A stretch of 64,000 nt of DNA from the NCBI GenBank assembly GCA_902787555.1, contig CADAGO010000005.1:41793-105792 (forward strand). Reading direction: 5' to 3'. Under the pieces are notes generated by a model. That model ran no database searches. It saw only the letters and a list, made by a program, of their open reading frames with translations, and was not told where the DNA came from. A program made the position numbers and the translations under genes. Positions within the stretch are counted from its first letter, which is position 1. Each line of letters starts with the position of its first letter. The stretch is from an uncultured Bacteroidales bacterium (GTDB taxonomy: Bacteria > Bacteroidota > Bacteroidia > Bacteroidales > Bacteroidaceae). Positions 53,148 through 62,686 of the stretch are shown here, piece by piece.

Positions 53148-54701
53148 CTATCTCCTTTTCTTGCCTTCCATCGTGATGAGCGGTATCAGCATCTCTTCCA
53201 TACTGATGCCCCCATGCTGGAAGGTGTTTCGATAATAGTTTACGTAATAGTTGTAATTATTTGGATACGCAAAAAAGTCATCATTCGTAGCGAAGATATA
53301 GGTGGTACTCAGATTGGGTGAGGGCAACATTGCTTTCTCAGGGTCCTTGAGTTCATACACCTCTTTTTTATTATAGTTGAGGTTTTTGCCCAACTTATAG
53401 CGAAGGTTCGTATTGGTGTTCTTATCACCGATCACTTTCGTTGGATTGCTCACTTTGATAGCCCCATGATCTGTTGTGATAATGACTTTTGCGTCCGTCT
53501 GTGAAAGTAGCGAGAACAACTCCCGGAGGGGTGAATGACGGAACCAAGAAGCTGTAATGCTGCGATAGGCTGTCTCGTCAGATGCTAACTCTCGTACCAT
53601 CTTCGACTCTGTGCGGGCATGCGACAACATATCAATGAAGTTAATCACAATCACATTGAGGTCGTGTGTCAGGAGGGTGCGGAATTGTTGTACCAAACGC
53701 TCACTCTCAGCAGAGTTGTTAATCTTCGTATAAGAGAACGTGTCGTGGCGGCGATAGCGCTGTATTTGGGTTTCAATTAATGGGGCTTCGTTCAGATTCT
53801 TCCCTTCTTCTTCATCTTCATCTACCCACAAATCTGGAAACATTTCAGCAATCTGGATAGGCATCAGTCCAGCAAAGATAGCATTGCGTGCATACTGGGT
53901 CGCTGTAGGGAGAATACTGATATACAAATCATCATCGAACGTGAACTCATTTGCCAATTCCTGACTAAGCACTCGCCATTGATCATAGCGGAAGTTATCG
54001 AAAACGATGAGAAACACCTTCTCGTGGTTGTTGAGCAATGGAAACACTTTGCGTTTGAAGATATCAGGGCTCATCAGCGGACGTTTCTCGGGATTGGTAA
54101 TCCAGTCTAAATAGTTCTGCTTGATAAACTTAGCAAATCCTTGATTTGCTTCTGCCTTCTGCATCTTCAGCATCTCAGTCATATCGCTGTTGGTGGTACT
54201 AAGTTCCAGTTCCCAATACACTAGCTTGCGATATACGTCTTTCCATTCCTCTAGACTATACGAGTCATTGATTTGCATGCCGATCTTTCCGAAGTTCTGT
54301 CGATAGCTGGTATCTGTCACCTCTGTTTCCAAGTCGCGCTTATGTAGATGTTTCTTGATAGTGAGGTATATCTGATTAGGGTTGACAGGCTTAATGAGGT
54401 AATCAGCAATTTTCGACCCGATTGCTTGGTTCATGATGTTCTCCTCTTCACTCTTGGTAACCATTACGATAGGTATCGTACTGTTGATTTCCTTAATCAG
54501 TGTAAGGGTTTCCAGTCCACTTAGTCCTGGCATGTTCTCATCAAGGAAAATCAGGTCGAATGTTCGCTCGGAACACATATCGACAGCGTCACGTCCATTT
54601 GTGGCAGTGACTACTTCATACCCTTTTTTCTCCAGGAAGATGATATATGCTTTCAGCAATTCAATCTCATCGTCCACCCATAATAATGTTCCGTTGCTCA
54701 T
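53148..54701 (-). CDS. porX: T9SS response regulator PorX (receiver plus PglZ phosphatase domain)
   Basis: A 517-residue protein. Residues 1-120 are a receiver: [12 protein letters not shown] acidic pair, [10 protein letters not shown] with the phosphorylation site Asp54, and DYLIKPVNP with the conserved Lys. After a helical linker (120-200) comes a PglZ-type alkaline phosphatase domain: [27 protein letters not shown] (metal/Thr site), [12 protein letters not shown] and [12 protein letters not shown]. PorX with the kinase PorY and sigma factor SigP drives T9SS gene expression in P. gingivalis, and its phosphatase cuts cyclic and linear oligonucleotides in relatives. The start overlaps the porW stop (TAATG). 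Confidence 0.94.
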   Translation of the reverse strand: MSNGTLLWVDDEIELLKAYIIFLEKKGYEVVTATNGRDAVDMCSERTFDLIFLDENMPGLSGLETLTLIKEINSTIPIVMVTKSEEENIMNQAIGSKIADYLIKPVNPNQIYLTIKKHLHKRDLETEVTDTSYRQNFGKIGMQINDSYSLEEWKDVYRKLVYWELELSTTNSDMTEMLKMQKAEANQGFAKFIKQNYLDWITNPEKRPLMSPDIFKRKVFPLLNNHEKVFLIVFDNFRYDQWRVLSQELANEFTFDDDLYISILPTATQYARNAIFAGLMPIQIAEMFPDLWVDEDEEEGKNLNEAPLIETQIQRYRRHDTFSYTKINNSAESERLVQQFRTLLTHDLNVIVINFIDMLSHARTESKMVRELASDETAYRSITASWFRHSPLRELFSLLSQTDAKVIITTDHGAIKVSNPTKVIGDKNTNTNLRYKLGKNLNYNKKEVYELKDPEKAMLPSPNLSTTYIFATNDDFFAYPNNYNYYVNYYRNTFQHGGISMEEMLIPLITMEGKKRR

Positions 54702-57649
54702 TAGAAAATAAAGTTATCGTTATCGTCTTCAATATCGTCTTTTGCTTCTCGCTCCATCTCATACAGGTCGTCAGGGTCTTGAATCTCTACATCGGGTCCG
54801 TCGAGCAGTCCTTCGTTAAACTCCAACTTACCGATTCTGTCAAATACTTCGTCGTAGAATTCAAAGTAGTCAGCATAGCTCAGTCCTCGATTGAGTTTCT
54901 TCATATTCTCTTCTGAGATGATAAACATCTTTAGCCCCTCCATCTTTCGTGCCATATCTGGGTTATTGGTCAGGCGGTGGAGATAGATGTAGGCCTCGTC
55001 GTAGTTCATGAAGGTTTTTACCTTCAGCAGACTGATACCTTCTGTCTTTTCCATTTCGATGTCGAAGTTACGGAAGGTAAAGTTTGAGAAGTTATATTGT
55101 GCCATCTCAAACAGCAGTTGGTTCTCATTGATGCTATCGCGTTCATATGCCACAACGAACATCCAGTTAGTGTTTTTCTCTTCTGAGAAAAGGGTGTCGC
55201 CAGCAATGGAATCCCCATCCAAATAGCTTCTGCGTTCCCAAATCGAACCATTATTCATCCTACCACTTGCTAGCAGACGTCCGTTTTGAAGACCTTTTAC
55301 ATACAATCCCGCCAATTCGCTTACTGAGCTTTGTGGATATTTGGTGACAATATCCTTCATCTCTGTCAGGAACTTGCTGTCGTCACCCTGACTGAGACGG
55401 CTCATTGCACTGAGGAACATGAATCGTGCTCTGTTCACTCCCTCTGGGTACTCTTTAGCGGTATAGTCCGCATTGGTAATTACCTTACTGTATTCTTCAG
55501 CCACGAAGGCATCGTATGTTTCTTGATAGATAGAATCCTCAATGTGCTTGCCGTATCGTCCCTTGAATTCAAAGTTGGGGTCCGCTATCAGCTTGGCATG
55601 TTCGTTGTCTGGATATTCTGCCATCAGTTTGTCGCGATAGGTGGCAGCCTCGTCATAGTGGCCGAATCTAGAGTACAGCTGATACATGTTATAATAGGTC
55701 TCGTCAAGATGTTCAAAATCTGGGAAGTCGGTCATGATGCGCTGGAAGGTACGTTCAGCCAAAGGCAGGTTCTCCATGAGGTCTTTATAAATGATACCCG
55801 AGTTATATAGCCCATCCACCAATTTGGCATTCGATGCTTTCATCTGTTCTTCGGTGAATGGAATATCTTTCAGATAGTATTCTGGTCGATGTGGATCGCT
55901 TTCATATTCCTGCTGCTTTTCCAGTGCTTTCTGCTCCTCTTCTGTCAGTTCTGGTTTCTTTACATCGGCATTGAGTGAGTCGTTAGCAAGTGAGTCAGTA
56001 AGGTTTGTAGCATCGAGCGAGTCTAATGGCATCTCTGAACTGTCTTGAGTCAGTGTATCTGCTTCTTCTTCCTCAACTTCCTCTTCGGTGGCAAGTACGG
56101 TCTTATTATTGCGACGCCAGTCATCCGCCAGTTGACGCTGTCCCCACAGACGCTGGAATTCATTCTTTCCGTTTGCTACGGTTGCTGGGTTGTAGAAGTA
56201 CCATTCAGCAGGTGTTTGGTTGTTCATCCCAGGACGCTGCATAGTAGGATTCATAGGGTCACCTTGCGGATTTCTGGCAGCGTTTTCTGCTTCGGCAGCC
56301 TTCCTTTCTTCCTCTTTCTCTTTCTTCTTCAGTTCTTCGATGATGTTCTTAATGACCTTCATCCGTTCCACAGAATCCATTTGTGCCAATAGTTGCAGAC
56401 TGTCTTGTAATTCAACAGCCGAGGCATGTGGAAACAACTCATCGAGGATTCTCGAGCGGTCGTTTACTTCCTTATAGTCTTCCCTGTCCTTGTCGAACAG
56501 GCTTAATACTCCTGCGTAACATGGTTGTGCTTTCACAAACTCCTCACGGTCCCAGTACAGTTGGCCCAGATGCAACCAGACTACACCCTTCTCAATACCG
56601 TTTCGGGTACTTTTTTCCACACCGTCCTTATATGCATAGAGGGCGTGAATAGTGTCTCCATTTGCCAGATAGATGTTTCCGATGGCATAGTACACCTGAT
56701 CCAGATAGTCTTTATTCTTCGGGCTCTTAGCCATACGTTTCAGTTTGGCTATCATCTGCTTCGATTGTCCCTTCGACAGTACCTCCGACTGCTTGATGCG
56801 GGCATTGAACTCAAGTTCGTAAGGCGGATTCTTAGAATAGACCTTCTTGAACGCATTAAATGCCGATTCATCTTCGCCTACCTGATGATACAACTGACCT
56901 AACAGATAGTATAGACGCGCTTTCTCCAACGACCCTTTTTGGCGCTTAATAGCCTGTAGCACATTTGGAATAGCTTCTTGATAGCGTTGCTGACGTATTT
57001 GGCAATCGGCAAGGATAGCGGCTTTTGCTCCGTTTAATGATGTTGGGAAACTATCTCGCTCAGCACGGGCAATAAGGTCCTCTGCATCGTACACCCAATC
57101 CATTTCCGCATAGCACTTAGCTTCCAGTACACGGGCTTTGGCCACAATATTAGGTTTTGTGGAATAAAGGCGCTGGATATAAGCAAATGTTGAGGCTGCT
57201 TCAAAGAAATCGCCCTTCTGGAATTGTGCGTTACCCATCAGGAACCACGCTTTATGCAGGAACGGGTTATATTCCTTTTGAGCCAACCAAGCCTTTCCCT
57301 TGGCTGTACGACGTTTTGAAGCGCTCACCTCTGGCTTCTTTGTTATGCTATGCAGCTTGATGGCTTTCTGACTTTTCTCTATGGCACGTTCGAATTGTCC
57401 GCTACCCAGTTTCACGGTATTCTTGTTCCCAATCATATAATAGGGCAACATTTCCATGTAGTTATCCCTATTTCCGTCACGTTGGGCCAAATAGCCATCC
57501 TTGAACGCCTCATTACCGTTATAGTAAGTATTGTATTTCGTCTTCAGTGCCTGCACACGACGGCTAAGTCCCGTGTTCTTACTTGCAGAACACGAAACAA
57601 TCACGGTAGCTACTATAACTACCCCGATGATGCCAAGCAATTTCTTCAT
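54701..57649 (-). CDS. porW: T9SS TPR lipoprotein PorW (SprE-like)
   Basis: A 982-residue outer-membrane-type lipoprotein. The signal ends in VIVATVIVSC with the lipid-modified Cys at residue 20. Many TPR-like helical pairs follow (for example HKAWFLMGNAQFQKGDFFEA and KARLYYLLGQLYHQVGEDES), then a charged, low-complexity middle (KKKEKEEERKAAEAENAAR) and a C-terminal part starting AEWYFYNP. This layout is that of PorW/SprE, needed for T9SS energising and gliding in relatives. It shares one base with the porX start. A strong promoter lies 147 bp upstream. Confidence 0.9.
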   Translation of the reverse strand: MKKLLGIIGVVIVATVIVSCSASKNTGLSRRVQALKTKYNTYYNGNEAFKDGYLAQRDGNRDNYMEMLPYYMIGNKNTVKLGSGQFERAIEKSQKAIKLHSITKKPEVSASKRRTAKGKAWLAQKEYNPFLHKAWFLMGNAQFQKGDFFEAASTFAYIQRLYSTKPNIVAKARVLEAKCYAEMDWVYDAEDLIARAERDSFPTSLNGAKAAILADCQIRQQRYQEAIPNVLQAIKRQKGSLEKARLYYLLGQLYHQVGEDESAFNAFKKVYSKNPPYELEFNARIKQSEVLSKGQSKQMIAKLKRMAKSPKNKDYLDQVYYAIGNIYLANGDTIHALYAYKDGVEKSTRNGIEKGVVWLHLGQLYWDREEFVKAQPCYAGVLSLFDKDREDYKEVNDRSRILDELFPHASAVELQDSLQLLAQMDSVERMKVIKNIIEELKKKEKEEERKAAEAENAARNPQGDPMNPTMQRPGMNNQTPAEWYFYNPATVANGKNEFQRLWGQRQLADDWRRNNKTVLATEEEVEEEEADTLTQDSSEMPLDSLDATNLTDSLANDSLNADVKKPELTEEEQKALEKQQEYESDPHRPEYYLKDIPFTEEQMKASNAKLVDGLYNSGIIYKDLMENLPLAERTFQRIMTDFPDFEHLDETYYNMYQLYSRFGHYDEAATYRDKLMAEYPDNEHAKLIADPNFEFKGRYGKHIEDSIYQETYDAFVAEEYSKVITNADYTAKEYPEGVNRARFMFLSAMSRLSQGDDSKFLTEMKDIVTKYPQSSVSELAGLYVKGLQNGRLLASGRMNNGSIWERRSYLDGDSIAGDTLFSEEKNTNWMFVVAYERDSINENQLLFEMAQYNFSNFTFRNFDIEMEKTEGISLLKVKTFMNYDEAYIYLHRLTNNPDMARKMEGLKMFIISEENMKKLNRGLSYADYFEFYDEVFDRIGKLEFNEGLLDGPDVEIQDPDDLYEMEREAKDDIEDDNDNFIF

Positions 57650-57795
57650 ACTTACTTAATAACGTAAAACGTTACGTTTTATTTTCTCGTTCCTGTATTT
57701 TTTTAATGATTGCGTTTTTTTATGATTCACTTTTTACGTTTTCCCCGCTCCTCTTCATCTAGTTTGTATTATTTCTTCGCACCATTTTTAGAGTG

Positions 57796-57827
57796 CAAAT
57801 ATAGCAAAAACTATTAACTCGTGCAAA
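57796..57827 (-). promoter_or_regulatory. Promoter of the porW-porX-tsaE-dnaE run
   Basis: Minus-strand TATATTTG (57803-57796) with TTTG (57827-57824) 20 nt upstream. The TTTG lies inside the rubrerythrin terminator hairpin. Start near 57789, giving a 140-nt leader. Confidence 0.75.
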
Positions 57828-57846
57828 TTTTCATGCACGAGTTAAT
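57806..57846 (-). terminator. Rubrerythrin terminator
   Basis: ATTAACTCGTGCA (57813-57825) and TGCACGAGTTAAT (57834-57846) form a perfect 13-bp stem with an 8-nt loop, followed on the minus strand by TAGTTTTTG. Confidence 0.88.
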
Positions 57847-57875
57847 CAATTTACGAGAGCTTGATGCCCTTTTTG

Positions 57876-58421
57876 TCAATAATTGTCAGCACAAACCTCG
57901 AAGTATGCCTGAGGATGTGCACACACAGGACAAATATCAGGGGCCTTCGTGCCAACTACGATATGCCCGCAATTGCGGCATTCCCACACTTTCACTTCGC
58001 TTTTGGCAAACACTTCTGCTGTTTCTACATTTCTCAGCAGTGCTCTGTAGCGTTCCTCATGACGTTTCTCGATAGCAGCCACCATGCGGAACTTTGCAGC
58101 CAACTCAGCGAAACCTTCCTCCTCGGCTGTTTTGGCAAACCCTTCGTACATGTCCGTCCACTCATAGTTCTCACCATCGGCAGCAGCAGCCAGATTAGCA
58201 GCAGTATCACCAATGCCGTTCAGCTCCTTGAACCACATCTTCGCATGTTCCTTTTCGTTATCGGCAGTCTTCAGGAATAGTTCAGCAATCTGCTCATACC
58301 CTTCCTTCTTTGCTTTCGATGCAAAGTAAGTGTACTTGTTACGTGCCTGACTCTCACCAGCAAAAGCTGCCTCCAGATTCTTCTCGGTCTGGGTGCCCGA
58401 ATACTTTGTCTTTGTCTCCAT
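57876..58421 (-). CDS. rbr: Rubrerythrin
   Basis: A 181-residue peroxide-reducing protein of anaerobes. The ferritin-like helical domain holds the diiron ligands, seen in [55 protein letters not shown]. The C-terminal rubredoxin-like domain has ECRNCGHI and [12 protein letters not shown], giving the FeCys4 site. It reduces H2O2 in the cytosol. It is single-gene: its own promoter at 58477-58506 and its own terminator. Confidence 0.96.
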   Translation of the reverse strand: METKTKYSGTQTEKNLEAAFAGESQARNKYTYFASKAKKEGYEQIAELFLKTADNEKEHAKMWFKELNGIGDTAANLAAAADGENYEWTDMYEGFAKTAEEEGFAELAAKFRMVAAIEKRHEERYRALLRNVETAEVFAKSEVKVWECRNCGHIVVGTKAPDICPVCAHPQAYFEVCADNY

Positions 58422-58476
58422 GATATCCTTTTTTTACAATTCAACATTTTTCTGCCCACTTTTCACTCTCACGCCA

Positions 58477-58506
58477 CAAAGTTACGAAATAATATGCAAT
58501 ACACAA
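58477..58506 (-). promoter_or_regulatory. Promoter of rubrerythrin
   Basis: Minus-strand TAACTTTG (58484-58477) with TTG (58506-58504) 19 nt upstream; start about 48 nt before the ATG. Confidence 0.7.
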
Positions 58507-58559
58507 TGCACAATTCATGTTTTTTTCAAAAAAAACGAGCTATTTATACTGTCAGAAAT

Positions 58560-58616
58560 TTGAATCGATTCAACTCATCAATTTAATCGATTCGATTGAT
58601 CGAATGAATCGATTCA
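58560..58616. repeat. Cluster of ATCGAT-centred palindromes
   Basis: Within 57 bp are TTGAATCGATTCAA (58560-58573), AATCGATT (58585-58592), TTCGATTGATCGAA (58591-58604) and TGAATCGATTCA (58605-58616). The outer two share a 12-bp palindrome. They sit 55-110 bp upstream of the rubrerythrin -33 element. They could be operators for a dimeric regulator or part of a small RNA fold. Confidence 0.85.
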
Positions 58617-58679
58617 AGTTTTGAACACCCCTTTTTGGGAAGTTAACTCGGTTTCACGAGAATTGATTTCGATTGCCAT
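58614..58679 (-). CDS. Possible 21-residue peptide or gene remnant
   Basis: ATG at 58677-58679 opens MAIEINSRETELTSQKGVFK plus one more residue and a TGA that lies in the last palindrome. A -7 box lies about 95 nt upstream and AAAAAACAACAATT precedes the ATG, as is common for genes of this group. I do not recognise the peptide. It may be a small protein, a leader peptide, or the start of a lost gene. Confidence 0.3.
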   Translation of the reverse strand: MAIEINSRETELTSQKGVFKT

Positions 58680-58773
58680 AATTGTTGTTTTTTAGATGTG
58701 TTTGTTATTAAGGTTGATGTTATTGATGCGATTGAACGATGATTAGGTTTGGTAACCAATTCTTTTCTGACTG

Positions 58774-58781
58774 CAAAGATA
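58774..58781 (-). promoter_or_regulatory. -7 box upstream of the small ORF and palindromes
   Basis: Minus-strand TATCTTTG; no good TTTG at the expected distance. It would read through the small ORF and the palindrome cluster towards rubrerythrin. The rest of the 538-bp gap (58422-58959) holds nothing else beyond the terminator at 58882. Confidence 0.45.
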
Positions 58782-58881
58782 CAAAAAAAATAATAACATT
58801 TGTTAAAATCTTCCTTTTTTTAAGTGCTGACATGTTTTTTCCCACAAAATGGTATATAAGAAGGTGTATTTCGACAGTTTT

Positions 58882-58919
58882 AAATAAAAAAGGTACCTGA
58901 ACATTGCAATCCAGGCACC
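58882..58919 (-). terminator. Terminator of the large LRR protein gene
   Basis: On the minus strand GGTGCCTG and CAGGTACC form an 8-bp stem (one G-T pair) with a 12-nt loop, followed by TTTTTTATTT, 40 nt past the stop codon. Confidence 0.88.
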
Positions 58920-58959
58920 ACACGCAATTCAATGAAGCTTTCGTTTCATTATTTCATGT

Positions 58960-61900
58960 TTATCTGACAAAGACCTTTTTCCCATCCACGATATTCAATC
59001 CCTTCTGCAAAGCATTGATTCGCTGCCCTTGGAGGTTGTAGATAGCATTGTTCCTTTCATCATAGAGGGGCACTTTTATGCCTGTCGCTTCTGCTATCAA
59101 TTGTTGGATGTATGCATATACTTCACCAATAGTAATGTGGTATGTTTCTTGTAGCAAATTGTCAAGGTTACAATCTAGATAGCCTGTTTCGAGGGTCATA
59201 CCCAAATCACCAAGTTGGTCGGCGAGGTCGTTGTATGCTGTCTCGGCATAGTGCTCACGTTTCTGCTCGCAGAAGTGGCGGAGCAGGGCAGCGTTGATAT
59301 AATTGCTGACGGAGTGATTGAGTGCTTCTGCTTTTTGCTCTACTGCCTTCATAGCGTTGCTGTATTCCTCTATGCTATAATCACCAACGATGATGTCGCT
59401 CTCCTGATAGGTCTTGTTAAACTCTTGTTTCAGTTGTGTATCGGCATATAGTTGCTCAGTATTGGAGAATAGGCTGTAGAGGGTGCTGAGACGGCTCATC
59501 AGGGTTCCGTGGTATGCTTCCTTATCAGTCTCACCATAATAGGTCAGGGTGAAATTATCCATCGCATAGTGGCTGGCTGTCGTATTGGCAGTCTTGATTC
59601 CGAAATAGATGGTATCTCCTGAAGAAATGTAGAACTCGTTGGCGAAATGCTGTGGAACCATCCCGTTGGATGTGATAGGAGTGAGGGTCTCTACACCACT
59701 ACTTCGGACAAAGAGATATACACCAGTCAGCAGGTTGTAATCTACATCGTCAGTTTCATTAGTTGCTGCTGCGTCGCATTCCAGCACATACTTACCGTTT
59801 GGCAGCCCAACTAATGTGTTGTAATATTCGCCATTTCCCAATGCTGACTTTAAGGATGGATAGCAATCGGCTGCATAGTTGAAATTTCGTGTTGAAACCT
59901 CCATGTACCTATCTAAGGCGACTTCCTTTCCACTAAGTGGTTTTTGCGTATTGAAGAAGTAATTAGTTATTTGATGAGGGTCATACGCCATCTTCCATAC
60001 GCCTGTTTTCTCAAACGATGGATTTGTAATCAGTTCGGTTGCCGACTTCGGATTCTTTTCTGTTGCTCCACCAATGACGGCAAGCACATTTGTACGAATT
60101 ACAGCCATGTCCAGCCCTTTTCTTATTTCCTCTATCTCGCCAATTGTGAAGTTTGGGCGTGACAGCAGTTTTTCCGCACCTGTCAAGTCTACTGTCGGAT
60201 AGTTCATCTTCAGTTCATCCAGGTATTCGCTCAAGCTGACAGCTGTCAGCAGAACAGTACGAACAGAGTCGAGTTGTTCGCCACTCAGCGTGATGTCAAA
60301 GTAAGCAGTCTCCATCTTGTTGACATTGATACGTGGATGATAGATGGCTGTGCTGTCAATCAGTTGCTTCAGGTATGCACTGGAGCTGCAGGCATATAAC
60401 TGGTCGGCTATTTTGCTGTACTCGGCTGCAGACACCAGTTTCCAGTCAACGCAATAGGTGTGCCCTTCTGGCTCTTTGCCTGGTTCGAGCAGATAATTCA
60501 GCGGCCCGATTGAGGGTGTACCCTCATATTGATCAAATCCCATATAGCAGTCGGGATAGAGCGACTGCTTGAAGTTCCTGTTGTGCTCCGACAATCCTAT
60601 GCGATACACTCCGCCGCCCATGTTTTTCACCATGAAAACATCATTGTCCACCTCTCCCATCGTAACCCAGCTGTAATCATCTTTGCCAGAAAAACAAATC
60701 TTGACAGAGCCGTCGAATATGTGTTGAGGATATCGTAAGAAAAATACCTTCGTAGCAGGTGCTCCAAGATGAGCCGTCCACTTCTGATTTTTGCCATTCC
60801 ATGAATGACGGTCGTAACAGAAGAACGACTTTGTCTGAGTATTGTATAGGTAGTAGCAGGTAGAATCGATAGAATATCCCCTGAGTTCACTCATCCTATA
60901 CGAAGCAAACTTCTGAGGTTCAGGCACAGGGCGTATATTGTCAGTCAAGGATACTATACGGGCAAATTGACTCCAAGGGAACGTATTCTGATATTCGTGA
61001 ATCAATGAGGCAGGCACATGTAGTGTCGCATTATATATGCACGAGGTGTGATCGGTATTTGTGCCCGTACTATTCTTGGAGGAGGAGAATGCTGTGGAGT
61101 CGGCTTGAGGGACAATTGAAGAATAGCAGTAGAAGTCATCCAACGAGGTGCCGTCGTTACGTCCGAATGCATATCTGCCAATATAGTTCACATCACCCAT
61201 GATATAGACTGTCGTTAAATCACTGCCCCACCATATCTCATAGTCTCCAAATACGATATTGCGTGGCATGAAAAATGCATAGTTGCCGATTTCCCGAATG
61301 TTTTTCGGAATCGTAACGTTTTTCAGGCTATAGCAGTTATAGAATGTATAATCAGGTATTTTGGATATCTTCTTTGGTATGCTGGCATAAGTCAGCCACG
61401 TGCAATTATAGAACACGGATGTGCCCATCTCTTCCACGTTATAAGGTAGGAACACACCTGAGAAATTACAGCTACTGAAGGCATCATTGTCAATCCGGAT
61501 GAGGCTTCGCGGCAAATCCATTCTGACAGAAGTATTGTGGAATGCCATGCTTCCGATGCTTTCGATACCCTCTGGAATAATCACCTCCTGCAACCGTTCA
61601 CAGTTCTCGAAGGTTCCAAGGGGTACTTCTTTTTGATTGGCAGACAAAACAGCATACCTAAGGTTTGGGCAATCCTCAAACACATAATCGCCCATGTATT
61701 CCACAGAATTAGGAATGATGATCGATTCTATAAAACTAAACCCGAATGCTTCTTGCCCAATAGAATTCAAGGTACTTGGAAGCTTCACATGCCCAGACAG
61801 TCCTGAGTTGAAAAAGGCCCAATTGTCAATATATTCCAATCCTTCAGGCATCTCGACAGACCATACACCGGTAAAGGAGAAAGCCGAATACCCGATACCG

Positions 61901-62148
61901 ATAACCTGATACTCCGTTCCTTCCCAAGTTACGTAAGCAGGGATGACCATATCATTCACATACGACTCTGTAGGAATGGTTTTGCGTCCCCCCGCTTTCT
62001 CGAAAGTTACCTCCACAATCGGGTTTTCATGCTCCCACAATTCGCTCTCCAAGATGTTATAGAAAATTCCATCGACCTCAAAATCGTATGCCTGAGCCGA
62101 TGTCGCACCAATCAATAATAATATGCAAAGTAACTGTTTCATTGTCAT
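58960..62148 (-). CDS. Large BspA-like leucine-rich repeat surface protein
   Basis: A 1062-residue secreted protein. The signal peptide ends near residue 20 (LCILLLIGATSAQA). BspA-type LRRs fill about residues 70-380, more diverged than in the protein at 33164 (for example YASIPKKISKIPDYTFYNC and LPSTLNSIGQEAFGFSFIE). The middle and C-terminal parts are unrecognised; about residues 700-880 look like a beta-sandwich binding module (WKMAYDPHQITNYFFN, then YVLECDAAATNETDD). Its end (AIYNLQGQRI, KGLNIVDGKKVFVR) is shared with the arabinofuranosidase and CotH-like proteins. It probably is a surface adhesin. Promoter and terminator are visible, so it is a single-gene unit. Confidence 0.85.
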   Translation of the reverse strand: MTMKQLLCILLLIGATSAQAYDFEVDGIFYNILESELWEHENPIVEVTFEKAGGRKTIPTESYVNDMVIPAYVTWEGTEYQVIGIGYSAFSFTGVWSVEMPEGLEYIDNWAFFNSGLSGHVKLPSTLNSIGQEAFGFSFIESIIIPNSVEYMGDYVFEDCPNLRYAVLSANQKEVPLGTFENCERLQEVIIPEGIESIGSMAFHNTSVRMDLPRSLIRIDNDAFSSCNFSGVFLPYNVEEMGTSVFYNCTWLTYASIPKKISKIPDYTFYNCYSLKNVTIPKNIREIGNYAFFMPRNIVFGDYEIWWGSDLTTVYIMGDVNYIGRYAFGRNDGTSLDDFYCYSSIVPQADSTAFSSSKNSTGTNTDHTSCIYNATLHVPASLIHEYQNTFPWSQFARIVSLTDNIRPVPEPQKFASYRMSELRGYSIDSTCYYLYNTQTKSFFCYDRHSWNGKNQKWTAHLGAPATKVFFLRYPQHIFDGSVKICFSGKDDYSWVTMGEVDNDVFMVKNMGGGVYRIGLSEHNRNFKQSLYPDCYMGFDQYEGTPSIGPLNYLLEPGKEPEGHTYCVDWKLVSAAEYSKIADQLYACSSSAYLKQLIDSTAIYHPRINVNKMETAYFDITLSGEQLDSVRTVLLTAVSLSEYLDELKMNYPTVDLTGAEKLLSRPNFTIGEIEEIRKGLDMAVIRTNVLAVIGGATEKNPKSATELITNPSFEKTGVWKMAYDPHQITNYFFNTQKPLSGKEVALDRYMEVSTRNFNYAADCYPSLKSALGNGEYYNTLVGLPNGKYVLECDAAATNETDDVDYNLLTGVYLFVRSSGVETLTPITSNGMVPQHFANEFYISSGDTIYFGIKTANTTASHYAMDNFTLTYYGETDKEAYHGTLMSRLSTLYSLFSNTEQLYADTQLKQEFNKTYQESDIIVGDYSIEEYSNAMKAVEQKAEALNHSVSNYINAALLRHFCEQKREHYAETAYNDLADQLGDLGMTLETGYLDCNLDNLLQETYHITIGEVYAYIQQLIAEATGIKVPLYDERNNAIYNLQGQRINALQKGLNIVDGKKVFVR

Positions 62149-62306
62149 TCAAGTCTGTTTAGCCGTTTACGTTTACGTTAGTATTTGGGAGTGGCTGCCT
62201 TTTATGAGACTCTGTGGAACGCTATTTTTTTATGCGATTCAGTCCAGAGTTAAGTGGGAGTTACTTGGGAATTGCCCCAAAGGTTTTTAGCCCCTCAAAA
62301 GCACTA

Positions 62307-62337
62307 CAAAGATACGAAATAATTTTGATAAAACCAA
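62307..62337 (-). promoter_or_regulatory. Promoter of the large LRR protein gene
   Basis: Minus-strand TATCTTTG (62314-62307) with TTG (62337-62335) 20 nt upstream. Start near 62300, giving a 150-nt leader. The inverted-repeat elements begin about 120 bp further upstream. Confidence 0.7.
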
Positions 62338-62455
62338 GGGAAAAAGCATCATTTTTAGCCAATAATATGATTTTGCAAGCATTCGTGTCGTTTTGTAAAG
62401 TACAGATATCAATTCGAGGTTCAATTTAATTTTTATTAAATTGGCAAAGCGAAAG

Positions 62456-62603
62456 TGGTCACGATGGTCATTTGGTCATTTGTCAAAATCGATTTCTGGA
62501 ATGGGGGAGAATCTGCACTACATAATAGATATCTATTATGTAGTGAGCTAAAAGTCCCTTCCATTTTTCATTTTGACCAAATGACCATGACCAAAATGAC
62601 CGC
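62456..62603. repeat. Inverted-repeat element with GGTCAT-rich arms around a 30-bp perfect palindrome
   Basis: The left arm (62456-62490) contains GGTCAC, GGTCATTT and GGTCATTT; the right arm (62569-62603) is its imperfect reverse complement (ATTTTGACCAAATGACCAT is the best block). Between them, 62516-62545 is a perfect 30-bp palindrome with half-site CACTACATAATAGAT. No protein gene is convincing here. Confidence 0.85.
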
Positions 62604-62631
62604 ACCCTCCCAATTCGAGAGCCTGTTTTCG

Positions 62632-62666
62632 TTTCCCTTAAGGGAAAAATTTGTTACCCTTAGGGG
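62632..62666. repeat. Short palindrome and shared CCCTTAGGGG motif
   Basis: TTTCCCTTAAGGGAAA (62632-62647) is a perfect 16-bp palindrome, followed by GTTACCCTTAGGGG (62653-62666). The latter motif type is also found at 32087-32126 in the other inverted-repeat region. Confidence 0.75.
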
Positions 62667-62686
62667 CTGCAAAAAGACAAGGAACT

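Noticed and set aside
58720-58932. A 70-codon minus-strand frame covering the LRR terminator
   Set aside because: It would start within a strong terminator hairpin and contains the -7 box at 58774; composition is unlike a protein.
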